A stretch of 64,000 nt of DNA from Actinocorallia herbida. Its GTDB lineage: Bacteria; Actinomycetota; Actinomycetes; Streptosporangiales; Streptosporangiaceae. The notes below the pieces were generated by a model. It worked only from the letters and a program-made list of their open reading frames with translations, was not told the DNA's origin and did no database searches. This document shows, piece after piece, positions 42,571-50,783 of this stretch (within the stretch, counting starts at the first letter, position 1; every line of letters begins with the position of its first letter). The stretch lies in the NCBI RefSeq assembly GCF_003751225.1, contig NZ_RJKE01000001.1:3596001-3660000 (forward strand), read 5' to 3'. The position numbers and the translations under genes were made by a program.

Positions 42571-44301
42571 ATGACGACACCCATCCTCAGCGTCGCCGGA
42601 CTCGGCGTCGACTTCACGCTGCCCGGCGCCGTGGTCCACGCGGTCCGGGGCGTCGACCTCGAACTCCGGCCCGGCGAGGTGCTGGCGCTCGTCGGCGAGT
42701 CCGGATCGGGCAAGAGCGTGACGGCCGCGGCGATCCTCGGCCTGCTGCCGCGCGAGGCGCGCGTGACGTCCGGGGCGATCCGTTTCCGCGGCGACGACCT
42801 GGTCGGCCTTCCCGAGCGGCGCCTCAACGTCCACCGGGGCTCCGGCATCGGGATGATCTTCCAGAATCCGGTCACCTCGCTCGATCCGTCGTTCACGATC
42901 GGCAGCCAGCTCGGCGACACCGCCCGGCTCCACCTCGGCGTCTCCCGCAGGGCGGCGACGGGCGTCGCGCGGGAGTGGCTGGAACGCGTGCGGATCGACG
43001 ACCCGGACCGCGTGCTCAAGGCGTATCCGCACGAGCTGAGCGGGGGCATGCGGCAGCGCGTCATGATCGCGCTCGCCGGGCTGTCGAAGCCCGCCGTGCT
43101 CATCGCCGACGAGCCGACCACCGCGCTCGACGCCACGGTGCAGAAGCAGATCCTCGACCTGCTGCTCGACCTGTCCGGCGAGACGGAGACCGCGGTCCTG
43201 CTCATCACGCATGACTTCGGGGTCGTCGCGCACACCAGCACGCGGGTCGCGGTGATGCGCGAGGGCGTCATCGTCGAGACGGGGGAGACCGACCGGGTGC
43301 TGCGCGCGCCGTCGCACGCCTACACGCGCACGCTGATCGACGCGGTGCCCGAGATCGGGCAGCGCGGGCTCCACCCGGGCGGGGCGCGCCGGCTGCTCGG
43401 CGGCGAGCCCCGCACGCAGCGCGTCCACCTGACGCAGCGGCGCGCGACGCCGCCGCCGGAGACCCCCGCGCGGAGGGAGGACCGGCCGATCCTCGAACTC
43501 CGCGACGTGTCCAAGGAGTTCGTGCTCGGCGGTCTCGGCACCGGCCGGCACAGGTCGGCGGTGCGGGCCGTCGACGGCGTGTCCTTGAGCCTGCGGCGCG
43601 GGGAGACCTTCGGCCTCATCGGCGAGTCCGGCTCGGGCAAGTCCACCCTCGCCCGGCTCGCGGGCGCGCTCATCCCGCTGACGGCCGGATCGGTCGTGTT
43701 CGACGGCGCCGACGTCGCCGCCGCGGACGCCGAGGGCAGGCGTGACCTGCGCCGCCGCTTCCAGTACGTGTTCCAGGACGCGGCCACCGCGCTCAACCCC
43801 CGCCTCAAGGTCGGCGACCAGATCGCCCGGCCGCTCCTGCGGCTCGGCAAGGCCGCGAACCGCAAGGCGGCCGAGGATCTGACGGGCAGGGCACTCGACC
43901 TGGTCGGCCTGAGCGCCGGATACGCCGACCGCTACCCCCGCGAGTTCTCCGGTGGCCAGCGCCAGCGGGTCGGCATCGCGCGGGCCATCGCCCTCGAACC
44001 CGACCTGCTGATCCTCGACGAGCCCACCTCCGCCCTCGACGTCTCGACCCAGGCGACCGTCCTGAACCTGCTCCTGGACCTCAAGGACGAACTCGACCTC
44101 ACCTACCTGTTCATCGGCCACAACCTCGCGATCATCGAGTTCGTCTGCGACCGCGTCGGCGTCATGCGCGGCGGCTCGCTGGTCGAGACGTTCCCGGCCG
44201 ACGACCTCTTCCATCCCGAACGCCATCCGGCCACCCGCACCCTGCTCGACGCGGTCCTGCCCGTCGGTGTCGGCGCGTTCGCAGCCAAGGAGACCTCATG
44301 A
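42571..44301 (+). CDS. Fused DppD-DppF double ABC ATPase
   Basis: The protein is 576 aa, with two complete ATPase domains in one chain. Domain 1: Walker A GESGSGKS (42-49), signature LSGGMRQR (about 156), Walker B IADEPTTALD. Domain 2: Walker A GESGSGKS (351-358), signature FSGGQRQR (about 459), Walker B ILDEPTSALD. Between them is a linker rich in Arg/Pro. It replaces the separate DppD and DppF subunits. The start is ATG 42571 (GAAGG upstream); an overlapping GTG at 42556 is in frame. It overlaps the next monooxygenase gene by 4 bp. Confidence 0.94.
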   Translation: MTTPILSVAGLGVDFTLPGAVVHAVRGVDLELRPGEVLALVGESGSGKSVTAAAILGLLPREARVTSGAIRFRGDDLVGLPERRLNVHRGSGIGMIFQNPVTSLDPSFTIGSQLGDTARLHLGVSRRAATGVAREWLERVRIDDPDRVLKAYPHELSGGMRQRVMIALAGLSKPAVLIADEPTTALDATVQKQILDLLLDLSGETETAVLLITHDFGVVAHTSTRVAVMREGVIVETGETDRVLRAPSHAYTRTLIDAVPEIGQRGLHPGGARRLLGGEPRTQRVHLTQRRATPPPETPARREDRPILELRDVSKEFVLGGLGTGRHRSAVRAVDGVSLSLRRGETFGLIGESGSGKSTLARLAGALIPLTAGSVVFDGADVAAADAEGRRDLRRRFQYVFQDAATALNPRLKVGDQIARPLLRLGKAANRKAAEDLTGRALDLVGLSAGYADRYPREFSGGQRQRVGIARAIALEPDLLILDEPTSALDVSTQATVLNLLLDLKDELDLTYLFIGHNLAIIEFVCDRVGVMRGGSLVETFPADDLFHPERHPATRTLLDAVLPVGVGAFAAKETS

Positions 44302-45722
44302 CCACCCCGCTGATCCTCAACGCCGTCGAGATGAACACCGCGGGCCACCTCGCGTTCGGCCTGTGGCGGCGGCACGCCGAGACGGCACGCGAGTACACCG
44401 ACGTCGAGTACTGGGTCGAGCTCGGCCGGGTGCTGGAGGGGAGCGGCTTCGACGCCCTGTTCCTCGCCGACGCGCTCGGCCAGCTCGACATCTACGAGCG
44501 CTCGGCCGACCGTTCGCTCATCGACGCCGTCCAGACCCCGCTGGACGACCCGCTGCTGGTCGTATCGGCGATCGCCGCGACCACCCGCACCCTGGGCGTC
44601 GGCGTCACGGTCTCGACGACCTACGAGCACCCGTACCTGCTCGCCCGGAAGTTCAGCACGCTCGACCACCTCACCCGGGGGCGGATCGGCTGGAACATCG
44701 TCACCTCCCAGCTCGACAGCGCCGCGCGCAACCTCGGCCTGGCGCGGCAGCTCCCGCACGACCAGCGCTACGAGCTCGGCCAGGAGTTCCTCGACGTCGT
44801 CTACAAGCTCTGGGAGGGCTCGTGGGACGACGGCGCGGTCGTCAAGGACCGGGCACGGGGGGTCTACGCCGATCCCGCGAAGGTGCACGCGATCGGCCAC
44901 GCGGGCGAGTACTTCTCCGTGCCGAGCGCGCATCTGTCCGAGCCGTCGGCCCAGCGCACGCCCGTCCTCTTCCAGGCGGGCTCCTCCCCTCGGGGACGCG
45001 CCTTCGCGGCCCGCAACGCCGAGGTGGTCTTCGTCGCGGGGGTCGAGCCGCCGGTGCTGCGCCGGAACATCGAGGACATCAGGCGGCTCGCGCGGCTGGA
45101 GGGCAGGGACCCCGGCGCGATTCGGTTCCTCGGGCTCGCGACCGTCATCGCGGACGCGACCGACGCCGCGGCCGAGGCCAAGCTGCGCGACTACCAGCGC
45201 TACCGGAGCGTCGAGGGCGCGATCGCGCACTTCTCGGCCATCACCGGGATCGACTGGGGGCAGTACGACCTGGACACGCCCCTGGAGTACCTGGAGACCG
45301 ACAGCAACCGGTCGATCCTCGCGAGCGTCACGAAGGACGCGCCGGACCGGTCGTGGACCCTCCGGAAGCTCTTCGGCTCCGCGGAGTCGGTCGGAGGCTA
45401 CGGGGCGCCCATCGTCGGGAGCGGCACGACCGTCGCCGACCGGCTGGAGGAGCTCGCCGCGGAATCGGGGCTGGACGGCTTCAACATCGCGGGCGCCGTC
45501 GCGATCGAGGACTACCGGGCGTTCGGCGAGCACGTGACCCCCGTCCTCGCCGAGCGCGGACGAGTCCGGGACAAGGTGCCGGGCCGGACGCTGCGCGAGT
45601 CCCTGTTCGGCGCGTCGCCGCTGCTCCCCGCCGACCATCCCGGAGCGCGCTACCGGGGCGCCTTCGCCGGGCTGCCTTCGGCCGCCCCCTCCCTCCTCAC
45701 CGCCGACAGCACGAAGGGCTGA
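44298..45722 (+). CDS. NtaA/SnaA/DszA-type FMN-dependent monooxygenase (second copy)
   Basis: The protein is 474 aa and clearly a paralog of the enzyme at 37674: LILNAVEMNTAGHLAFGLWR, 'TVSTTYEHPYLLARKFSTLD', 'GRIGWNIVTSQLDSAARNLG', 'YELGQEFLDVVYKLWEGSWD'. Both lie in the same operon, so they may act on successive intermediates or on different compounds. It uses externally supplied FMNH2. The ATG at 44298 overlaps the ATPase stop, so it is translationally coupled to transport. Substrate unknown; C-S bond cleavage is inferred from context. Confidence 0.93.
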   Translation: MTTPLILNAVEMNTAGHLAFGLWRRHAETAREYTDVEYWVELGRVLEGSGFDALFLADALGQLDIYERSADRSLIDAVQTPLDDPLLVVSAIAATTRTLGVGVTVSTTYEHPYLLARKFSTLDHLTRGRIGWNIVTSQLDSAARNLGLARQLPHDQRYELGQEFLDVVYKLWEGSWDDGAVVKDRARGVYADPAKVHAIGHAGEYFSVPSAHLSEPSAQRTPVLFQAGSSPRGRAFAARNAEVVFVAGVEPPVLRRNIEDIRRLARLEGRDPGAIRFLGLATVIADATDAAAEAKLRDYQRYRSVEGAIAHFSAITGIDWGQYDLDTPLEYLETDSNRSILASVTKDAPDRSWTLRKLFGSAESVGGYGAPIVGSGTTVADRLEELAAESGLDGFNIAGAVAIEDYRAFGEHVTPVLAERGRVRDKVPGRTLRESLFGASPLLPADHPGARYRGAFAGLPSAAPSLLTADSTKG

Positions 45723-45724
45723 CC

Positions 45725-46975
45725 ATGACCATCGTCGACGCCTCCGCCGACACGACCTACCTCCGCCCGGCCACGGCCACCGACGACGAGCTCGCCACCT
45801 TGTTCCAGCCGGTGTTCGACCGCGTCGCGGCGGGCAACGTCGCCCGTGAGAAGGAACGGATCCTCCCGTACGAACAGGTCGACTGGCTCAAGGAGGCGGG
45901 TTTCGGGCGGGTGCGGATCCCCGTCGAGTTCGGTGGCTTCGGCGCCTCGCTGGAGCAGACGTTCGCGCTGCTCGCCGCGCTGGCCGAGGCCGACCCGAAC
46001 GTCTCCCACATCTGGCGGAACCACCTCGCGTTCGTCGAGGACCGGCTGAACGCCGTGCCGTCGGAGACGAACGACCGGTGGATCCGGCGGTTCCTGGACG
46101 GCGAGTTCGTCGGCGGCGGGTGGACCGAGGCGAACAACGGGACCTTCGCCGACCTCAAGACCACGGTCCGCGCGGACGGCGACCGCTGGCTCGTCAGCGG
46201 CGCCAAGTTCTACGCCACGGGCAGCCTGTACGCCGACTGGCTGGACGTGCTCGGCAAGGGCGACGGCGACACCGTGCTGACCGCGCTCGTCCGGCGCACC
46301 GACCCGGGCGTCCGCCTCGTCGACGACTGGACGGGCTTCGGCCAGCGCGCGACCGCGAGCGGCACCGCCGAGTACACCGACGTCCCGGCCGAACACGGCG
46401 ACGTCTTCCCGGCCGGGGAGCGGTTCGCCTACCAGGGGCACTTCTACCAGACCGCCATGCTGTCGGTCCTGGTCGGCATCGCCCGCGCGGCCCAGCGCGA
46501 CGGGATCGCCGCGCTGAGGGCACGCGGTCGCAACTACCCGCAGGCGCTCGATCCGGTGCCCGCCGCCGACGCGCAGCTGCTCCAGGTCGTCGGGCAGGTG
46601 TCGGTGCACGTGTTCGCCGCCGAGGCCGCCCTCAGCAGATCCTCGCGCACCCTCGACCACGTCGCCGCGGCACACGCCGCGGGCGACGCCGACGCGCGCA
46701 AGGACCGCGTGCTGCGGGCCGAGGTCGCCACCGCCCAGGCCCAGCTCGCGATCATCGAGGCGGCACTCCAGGTGACCACCACGGTCTTCGACGCCCTCGG
46801 CGCCTCCGGAGTCTCCGAGAGGCTCCTGCTCGACCGGCACTGGCGCAACGCCCGCACCCTGGCCTCCCACAACCCCCGCGTCTACAAGGCCCGCATCCTC
46901 GGTGACTGGCTCGTCAACGCCACGGACCCGGTCCCCGACCTCGCCGCCTTCGGCCGCGGCGGCCAGGGAGACTGA
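45725..46975 (+). CDS. Acyl-CoA-dehydrogenase-fold monooxygenase (DszC/SfnB-like)
   Basis: The protein is 416 aa, starting 2 bp after the monooxygenase stop. It has the acyl-CoA dehydrogenase fold without its CoA catalytic Glu: 'GFGRVRIPVEFGGFGASLEQ', 'EADPNVSHIWRNHLAFVEDR', 'WTEANNGTFADLKTTVRADG', 'FYATGSLYADWLDVLGKGDG', 'TGFGQRATASGTAEYTDVPA'. This is the group-D flavoprotein monooxygenase type seen in dibenzothiophene desulfurization (DszC) and SfnB. It would oxidize a thioether or sulfide with FMNH2, giving a sulfone for the LLM enzymes. It is the last gene of the island, followed by a very strong hairpin. Confidence 0.92.
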   Translation: MTIVDASADTTYLRPATATDDELATLFQPVFDRVAAGNVAREKERILPYEQVDWLKEAGFGRVRIPVEFGGFGASLEQTFALLAALAEADPNVSHIWRNHLAFVEDRLNAVPSETNDRWIRRFLDGEFVGGGWTEANNGTFADLKTTVRADGDRWLVSGAKFYATGSLYADWLDVLGKGDGDTVLTALVRRTDPGVRLVDDWTGFGQRATASGTAEYTDVPAEHGDVFPAGERFAYQGHFYQTAMLSVLVGIARAAQRDGIAALRARGRNYPQALDPVPAADAQLLQVVGQVSVHVFAAEAALSRSSRTLDHVAAAHAAGDADARKDRVLRAEVATAQAQLAIIEAALQVTTTVFDALGASGVSERLLLDRHWRNARTLASHNPRVYKARILGDWLVNATDPVPDLAAFGRGGQGD

Positions 46976-46988
46976 CCCCGCCCCGCTC

Positions 46989-47027
46989 CCCGGCGCCGCC
47001 GCCCGCGGAAGGGGCGGCGGCGCCGGG
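46989..47027 (+). terminator. Very strong hairpin closing the sulfur island
   Basis: A perfect 16-bp stem: left arm 46989-47004 (CCCGGCGCCGCCGCCC), 7-nt loop, right arm 47012-47027 (GGGCGGCGGCGCCGGG). It lies 14 bp after the last island stop; the next gene converges from the opposite strand. The gap to 47106 has no gene. Confidence 0.7.
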
Positions 47028-47106
47028 CCGTGAGAACGACGGTGACCGGCGCAGCGGAGAAGTGCGGCGCGGCCGTCGCGCTGCTCCACCTCGGCGATGT
47101 TCCCGG

Positions 47107-47589
47107 CTACTGGAGACCGGTGCGGATCGAGGTGATGCGGTGGGTGTTGAAACCGAGCCAGTGCATGCGGCCGAGGTAGCGGGCGTGCTCGATTTTGAGG
47201 CAGAGGTCCATGATGACGGTGGTGCCGGAGTCTTCGGCCAGGTGGGCGGCGGCTTCGTTGATCACGCCGAACTGGCACCAGAGGGTGCCTGCGCCGATGG
47301 AGACGGTGTCCTCGGCGATGGCGGGGAGGGCGTCGGGGGCGCGGAAGACGTTGACGACGTCGACGGGGACGGGGATGTCGCGGAGGGTGGGGTAGGACTG
47401 CTCGCCCAGGATCTCTGGTTCGCGGGGGTTCACGGGGATGACGCGGTAGCCGTGGCGTTTGAGGTAGTAGCCGACGAAATGGCTGGCGCGGAGTTCGTTG
47501 CCGGAGAGGCCGACGACGGCGATGGTGCGGGCCGTGTGCAGGACGCGCTGGATGGTCTTCGGGTCCTGGTAGCGGGTCAGGTCGGTCAT
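47107..47589 (-). CDS. CoA-binding (Rossmann) protein, YccU-like
   Basis: The protein is 160 aa. It has the CoA-binding fold of PF13380: TIAVVGLSGNELRASHFVGY, then YYLKRHGYRVIPVNPREPEI, LGEQSYPTLRDIPVPVDVVN and a C-terminal MDLCLKIEHARYLG. The related YccU/YneT proteins are thought to be binding or regulatory partners. Its ATG overlaps the stop of metY by 4 bp (ATGA), giving a tight metX-metY-CoA-binding operon. A role in handling acetyl-CoA for MetX is only a guess. Confidence 0.85.
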   Translation of the reverse strand: MTDLTRYQDPKTIQRVLHTARTIAVVGLSGNELRASHFVGYYLKRHGYRVIPVNPREPEILGEQSYPTLRDIPVPVDVVNVFRAPDALPAIAEDTVSIGAGTLWCQFGVINEAAAHLAEDSGTTVIMDLCLKIEHARYLGRMHWLGFNTHRITSIRTGLQ

Positions 47590-48923
47590 CTCGGCTGCGC
47601 CTTCCCTTCGGCGGACGTGGCGGCGGCGTGGGCGAAGCCCTGTTCCAGGTCCCAGATCAGGTCGGCGACGGATTCGGTGCCGACGGAGAGGCGGACCGTG
47701 CCGGGCCCGACCCCTGCCGCGCGCAGTTCGGCGTCGCCGAGCTGGCGGTGGGTGGTGCTCGCGGGATGGATGATCAGGCTTTTGGCGTCGCCGACGTTGG
47801 CCAGGTGGGACCAGAGGGAGACGCCCCGGATGAGGTCCTGCCCGCCTTCCCGGCCGCCCGCGCAGTCGAAGGAGAACACCGCGCCAGCCCCGAGAGGCAG
47901 GTACTTGTCTACGAGCGGCCGGTACCTGCTCGAAGGCAGGCCCGGATGCGTCACGTTGGAGGCGAGCGGGTGCCCTTCGAGGAACTCCGCGACGGCCAGG
48001 GCGTTCGCCACGTGCCGGTCCATCCGCAGCGACAGCGTCTCCAGGCCCTGGAGGAACAGGAACGCGTTGAAGGGCGAGAGGGCCGCGCCGAGGTCGCGGA
48101 GGGTCTCGGCGCGGAGCTTCATGAGGTACCCGTAGGTACCGAACGTCTCGTGGAATTTCAGCCCGTGGTAGGCGGGCGACGGGTCGGCGATCACCGGGAA
48201 GCGGCCGTTGGACCAGTCGAACTCACCCGACTCCACCACGATGCCGCCGATGCTCGTCCCGTGCCCGCCGAGGAACTTGGTGGCGGAATGGACGACGATG
48301 TCCGCGCCCCACTCGATCGGACGACACAGGTAAGGCGTCGCGAACGTGTTGTCCACGATCAGGGGAACCCCGTGCTCGTGCGCCACCTCCGCGAGGGCCG
48401 CGACGTCCAGCACGTTCCCCGACGGGTTCCCGATCGTCTCCCCGTAGAACGCCTTGGTGTTCGGCCGGACCGCCTTGCGCCACGCGTCCGGGTCGTCGGG
48501 GTCGACCCACGTCAGCTCGACGCTCAGCTTGCGCAGCAGGTGCTTGAGCTGGTTCACCGTCCCGCCGTAGAGCGCCGAGGACGACACCACGTGGTCCCCG
48601 GGCTCCAGCAGCGTGAACAGCGCGGCGGCCTGGGCCGCGATCCCGCTGGCGAACGCGACGGCCCCGACCCCGCCTTCGAGGTTCGCCACCCGCTCCTCGA
48701 ACACCGCGACCGTCGGGTTCATGATGCGCGAGTAGGTGTTCCCGTACTCCTGGAGGTTGAAGTACGCGGCCGCCGACTCCGGATCCTCGAAGACGTAGCT
48801 CGTCGTCTGGAAGATCGGCACGGCGCGGGCGCCCGTGTTCGGGTCGGGCCGCTGCCCGGCGTGCAGCTGCCGCGTCTCGAACCCGAACTCGCGGGCTTCC
48901 TCGGCGCGGGGTGTGTCGGTCAT
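47586..48923 (-). CDS. metY: O-acetylhomoserine (thiol)-lyase, PLP-dependent
   Basis: The protein is 445 aa, of the Cys/Met metabolism PLP family, longer O-acetylhomoserine sulfhydrylase branch. It has 'GFETRQLHAGQRPDPNTGAR' and 'PIFQTTSYVFEDPESAAAYF', then GNTYSRIMNPTVAVFEERVA, and PLP Lys216 in HSATKFLGGHG. It joins O-acetylhomoserine with sulfide (or methanethiol) to make homocysteine or methionine. The partner MetX is immediately upstream and overlaps by 4 bp. The operon lies near the organosulfur island, so sulfite- or sulfide-derived sulfur can enter methionine directly. Confidence 0.95.
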   Translation of the reverse strand: MTDTPRAEEAREFGFETRQLHAGQRPDPNTGARAVPIFQTTSYVFEDPESAAAYFNLQEYGNTYSRIMNPTVAVFEERVANLEGGVGAVAFASGIAAQAAALFTLLEPGDHVVSSSALYGGTVNQLKHLLRKLSVELTWVDPDDPDAWRKAVRPNTKAFYGETIGNPSGNVLDVAALAEVAHEHGVPLIVDNTFATPYLCRPIEWGADIVVHSATKFLGGHGTSIGGIVVESGEFDWSNGRFPVIADPSPAYHGLKFHETFGTYGYLMKLRAETLRDLGAALSPFNAFLFLQGLETLSLRMDRHVANALAVAEFLEGHPLASNVTHPGLPSSRYRPLVDKYLPLGAGAVFSFDCAGGREGGQDLIRGVSLWSHLANVGDAKSLIIHPASTTHRQLGDAELRAAGVGPGTVRLSVGTESVADLIWDLEQGFAHAAATSAEGKAQPR

Positions 48924-50137
48924 GCGGTCTCTTTCGTCGGGGTCCGGTCGAGGAAGCGGCGGATCAGGGGGGTCTGCCGGGCTTCCTCCAGCAGGAAGCA
49001 GTCATGCCCATAGGGTGCGTCGATCACATGCGATTCCACCGGCTTGCCCAGCGCGCTCAGCGCCTCGGCTATCTCGGCCGACGCGGCGGGCGGGTAGAGC
49101 CAGTCGGAGCTGAACGAGATCAGCAGGGTCCGCGCGGTGAGGTCCGCGAACGCCGCCGCGAGCGAGCCGCCGTGCTGCCGCGCGAGGTCGAAATAGGTGA
49201 GCGCGCGCGAGATGTACAGGTAGCTGTTGGCGTCGAAGCGTCGCACGAACGCCTCGGCCTGGTGCCGGAGGTAGTTCTCGACCTCGTACTCCGGCTCGGT
49301 GAGCGTGTGCCGGATGTCGTCGGCGAACTGGAGCCGCCGCCCGAACTTCGCGTCCAGCGCGGGGGCCGACAGGTAGGTGATGTGGCCGACCATCCGCGCG
49401 ACGCCCATGCCCGCGTCCGGTCTGTGCCCTGTGCCCTGGTAGCGACCGCCCTGCCAGGCCGGGTCCCGCATGATCGCCTCCCGCGCGATCGCGTTCCAGG
49501 CGACGCCCTGGGGGTGGAGCGCGTGCGTGCTGGCGATGACGACGATCGCGGCCACCTGGTCAGGGTAGGCGATCGCCCACTCCAGCGCGCGCATCCCGCC
49601 GAGTGAGCCGCCCGCGACCGCCGCGAGCCGCTCGATCCCGAGTGCGGCGAGGAACGCCCGCTCGGCGCGCACCATGTCGGCGACGGTCACGACGGGAAAG
49701 TCCGGCCCGTACGGTGCGCCGGTCTCCGGATCGAGCGACGACGGCCCCGTCGTGCCGCCACAGCCGCCGAGCAGGTTCGTCGCGACGACGAAGTACCGGT
49801 CGGTGTCGAACGCCTTGCCGGGCCCGATCATGCCGTCCCACCAGCCGAGCCCCTTGCCGGCGCCGCCGTCGCGGTCTTCGGCCGCGAACCCGTCACGGGT
49901 GCTCGCGGCGGGCGGGGTCGCGGCGAACCCTGCCGCGTGGGCGTCGCCGCTGAGGGCGTGGCAGACGAGGACGACGTTGTCGCGTTCCGGCGCGAGCACG
50001 CCATAGGTCTCGTAGGCGACGCGCACTCCGCGCAGCTCCCGGCCGCAGTCGAGCGGAAGCGGCCCGGGGAGGTCCAGGTGCCGGGTGGTGACGGTGCCGA
50101 CCGATCCGGCCTTGCGGGTGGGTGCCGGGTCCGTCAT
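48920..50137 (-). CDS. metX: Homoserine O-acetyltransferase
   Basis: The protein is 405 aa from ATG 50137; there is no ribosome binding site, and the promoter TTGACA (50175-50170) with CAACAT (50150-50145) puts the start codon at +1, so it is probably leaderless. It has 'ALSGDAHAAGF', the oxyanion loop TNLLGGCGGTTGPSS, nucleophile Ser178 in AGGSLGGMRALEW, and a C-terminal SSDWLYPP (Asp) and APYGHDCFL (His). It acetylates homoserine from acetyl-CoA for MetY. Note the extra acidic/glycine loop before TTGPSS. It overlaps metY by 4 bp. Confidence 0.95.
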   Translation of the reverse strand: MTDPAPTRKAGSVGTVTTRHLDLPGPLPLDCGRELRGVRVAYETYGVLAPERDNVVLVCHALSGDAHAAGFAATPPAASTRDGFAAEDRDGGAGKGLGWWDGMIGPGKAFDTDRYFVVATNLLGGCGGTTGPSSLDPETGAPYGPDFPVVTVADMVRAERAFLAALGIERLAAVAGGSLGGMRALEWAIAYPDQVAAIVVIASTHALHPQGVAWNAIAREAIMRDPAWQGGRYQGTGHRPDAGMGVARMVGHITYLSAPALDAKFGRRLQFADDIRHTLTEPEYEVENYLRHQAEAFVRRFDANSYLYISRALTYFDLARQHGGSLAAAFADLTARTLLISFSSDWLYPPAASAEIAEALSALGKPVESHVIDAPYGHDCFLLEEARQTPLIRRFLDRTPTKETA

Positions 50138-50144
50138 AGGGGCT

Positions 50145-50196
50145 ATGTTGCCCGCCGCACCCCGTGTATTGTCAAGTAAGCCGGTAGGGAATACCG
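50145..50196 (-). promoter_or_regulatory. metX promoter with upstream sulfur box; divergent osmC promoter
   Basis: On the minus strand: TATTCCCTACC (50193-50183), 7 nt, TTGACA (-35, 50175-50170), 19 nt, CAACAT (-10). The box sits in the inverted repeat CGGTA-GGGAA-TACCG (50182-50196). On the plus strand the same DNA gives TTGTCA (50169-50174) as a possible -35 for the OsmC gene. The two -35 boxes overlap, so one bound regulator could affect both directions. Confidence 0.6.
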
Positions 50197-50226
50197 AAAA
50201 ACAGGACAAAAGGGGCATTGCGCGAT

Positions 50227-50772
50227 ATGACCACGATCTCCAACGGAGTGAACGTGCAGGCGCTGCTGGACGCGCGGGAGGCGCTCAAGGACGCGCCCGA
50301 AGCCGCCCAGTTCACCTGGAAGGCCACGTCCACCTGGCAGAACGGCGTGCACAGCACCACCCGCATCCAGAACTTCTACGGCCTCGGCCAGGAGCAGAGC
50401 CACAAGAACGAGACGGTCTTCGACGCCGACCACCCCGCGGTCTTCGCGGCCGAGGACAACGGCGTCACCCCGATCGAGTACCTCCTCGTCGGCCTCGCGA
50501 GCTGCCTCACCGCGGGCGTCGCGTCCGTCGCGCAGAACCGCGGCATCCAGCTCCGCTCGGTCGAGGCGTCCGTCGAGGGCAACCACGACATCCGCGGCAT
50601 CCTCGGAGACACCGACGTTCGCAACGGCTACAACGACATCAAGGTCACCTTCCACATCGACGCCGACGCCACCCCGCAGGAGATCGAGGCGCTCGTCGCC
50701 CAGTCGCAGAAGCGCTCCGCGGTGTTCGACGCGCTCACCAACCCGACCGACGTCACCGTCAGCGTCGCCTGA
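50227..50772 (+). CDS. OsmC family protein
   Basis: The protein is 181 aa. It has the OsmC/Ohr fold: 'TWQNGVHSTTRIQNFYGLGQ', 'DNGVTPIEYLLVGLASCLTA', 'NRGIQLRSVEASVEGNHDIR'. There is only one Cys, Cys93, in the usual helix position; the second Cys of peroxide-reducing OsmC proteins (a CxV-type site) is replaced by Ser-Ala-Val in QKRSAVFDAL. So it may act as a single-thiol reductase or a binding protein rather than a classical peroxidase. It is divergent from metX and shares the promoter region. The FAD monooxygenase gene starts 11 bp after it. Confidence 0.88.
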   Translation: MTTISNGVNVQALLDAREALKDAPEAAQFTWKATSTWQNGVHSTTRIQNFYGLGQEQSHKNETVFDADHPAVFAAEDNGVTPIEYLLVGLASCLTAGVASVAQNRGIQLRSVEASVEGNHDIRGILGDTDVRNGYNDIKVTFHIDADATPQEIEALVAQSQKRSAVFDALTNPTDVTVSVA

Positions 50773-50783
50773 GGAGCAGGGCC

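Noticed and set aside
46976-47106. Possible small gene in the gap after the sulfur island
   Set aside because: The DNA is mainly a 16-bp-stem hairpin; frames there are Arg/Pro-rich shadows.
50138-50226. S-adenosylmethionine or other riboswitch before metX
   Set aside because: The promoter places transcription at the start codon; there is no room or fitting structure for a riboswitch.
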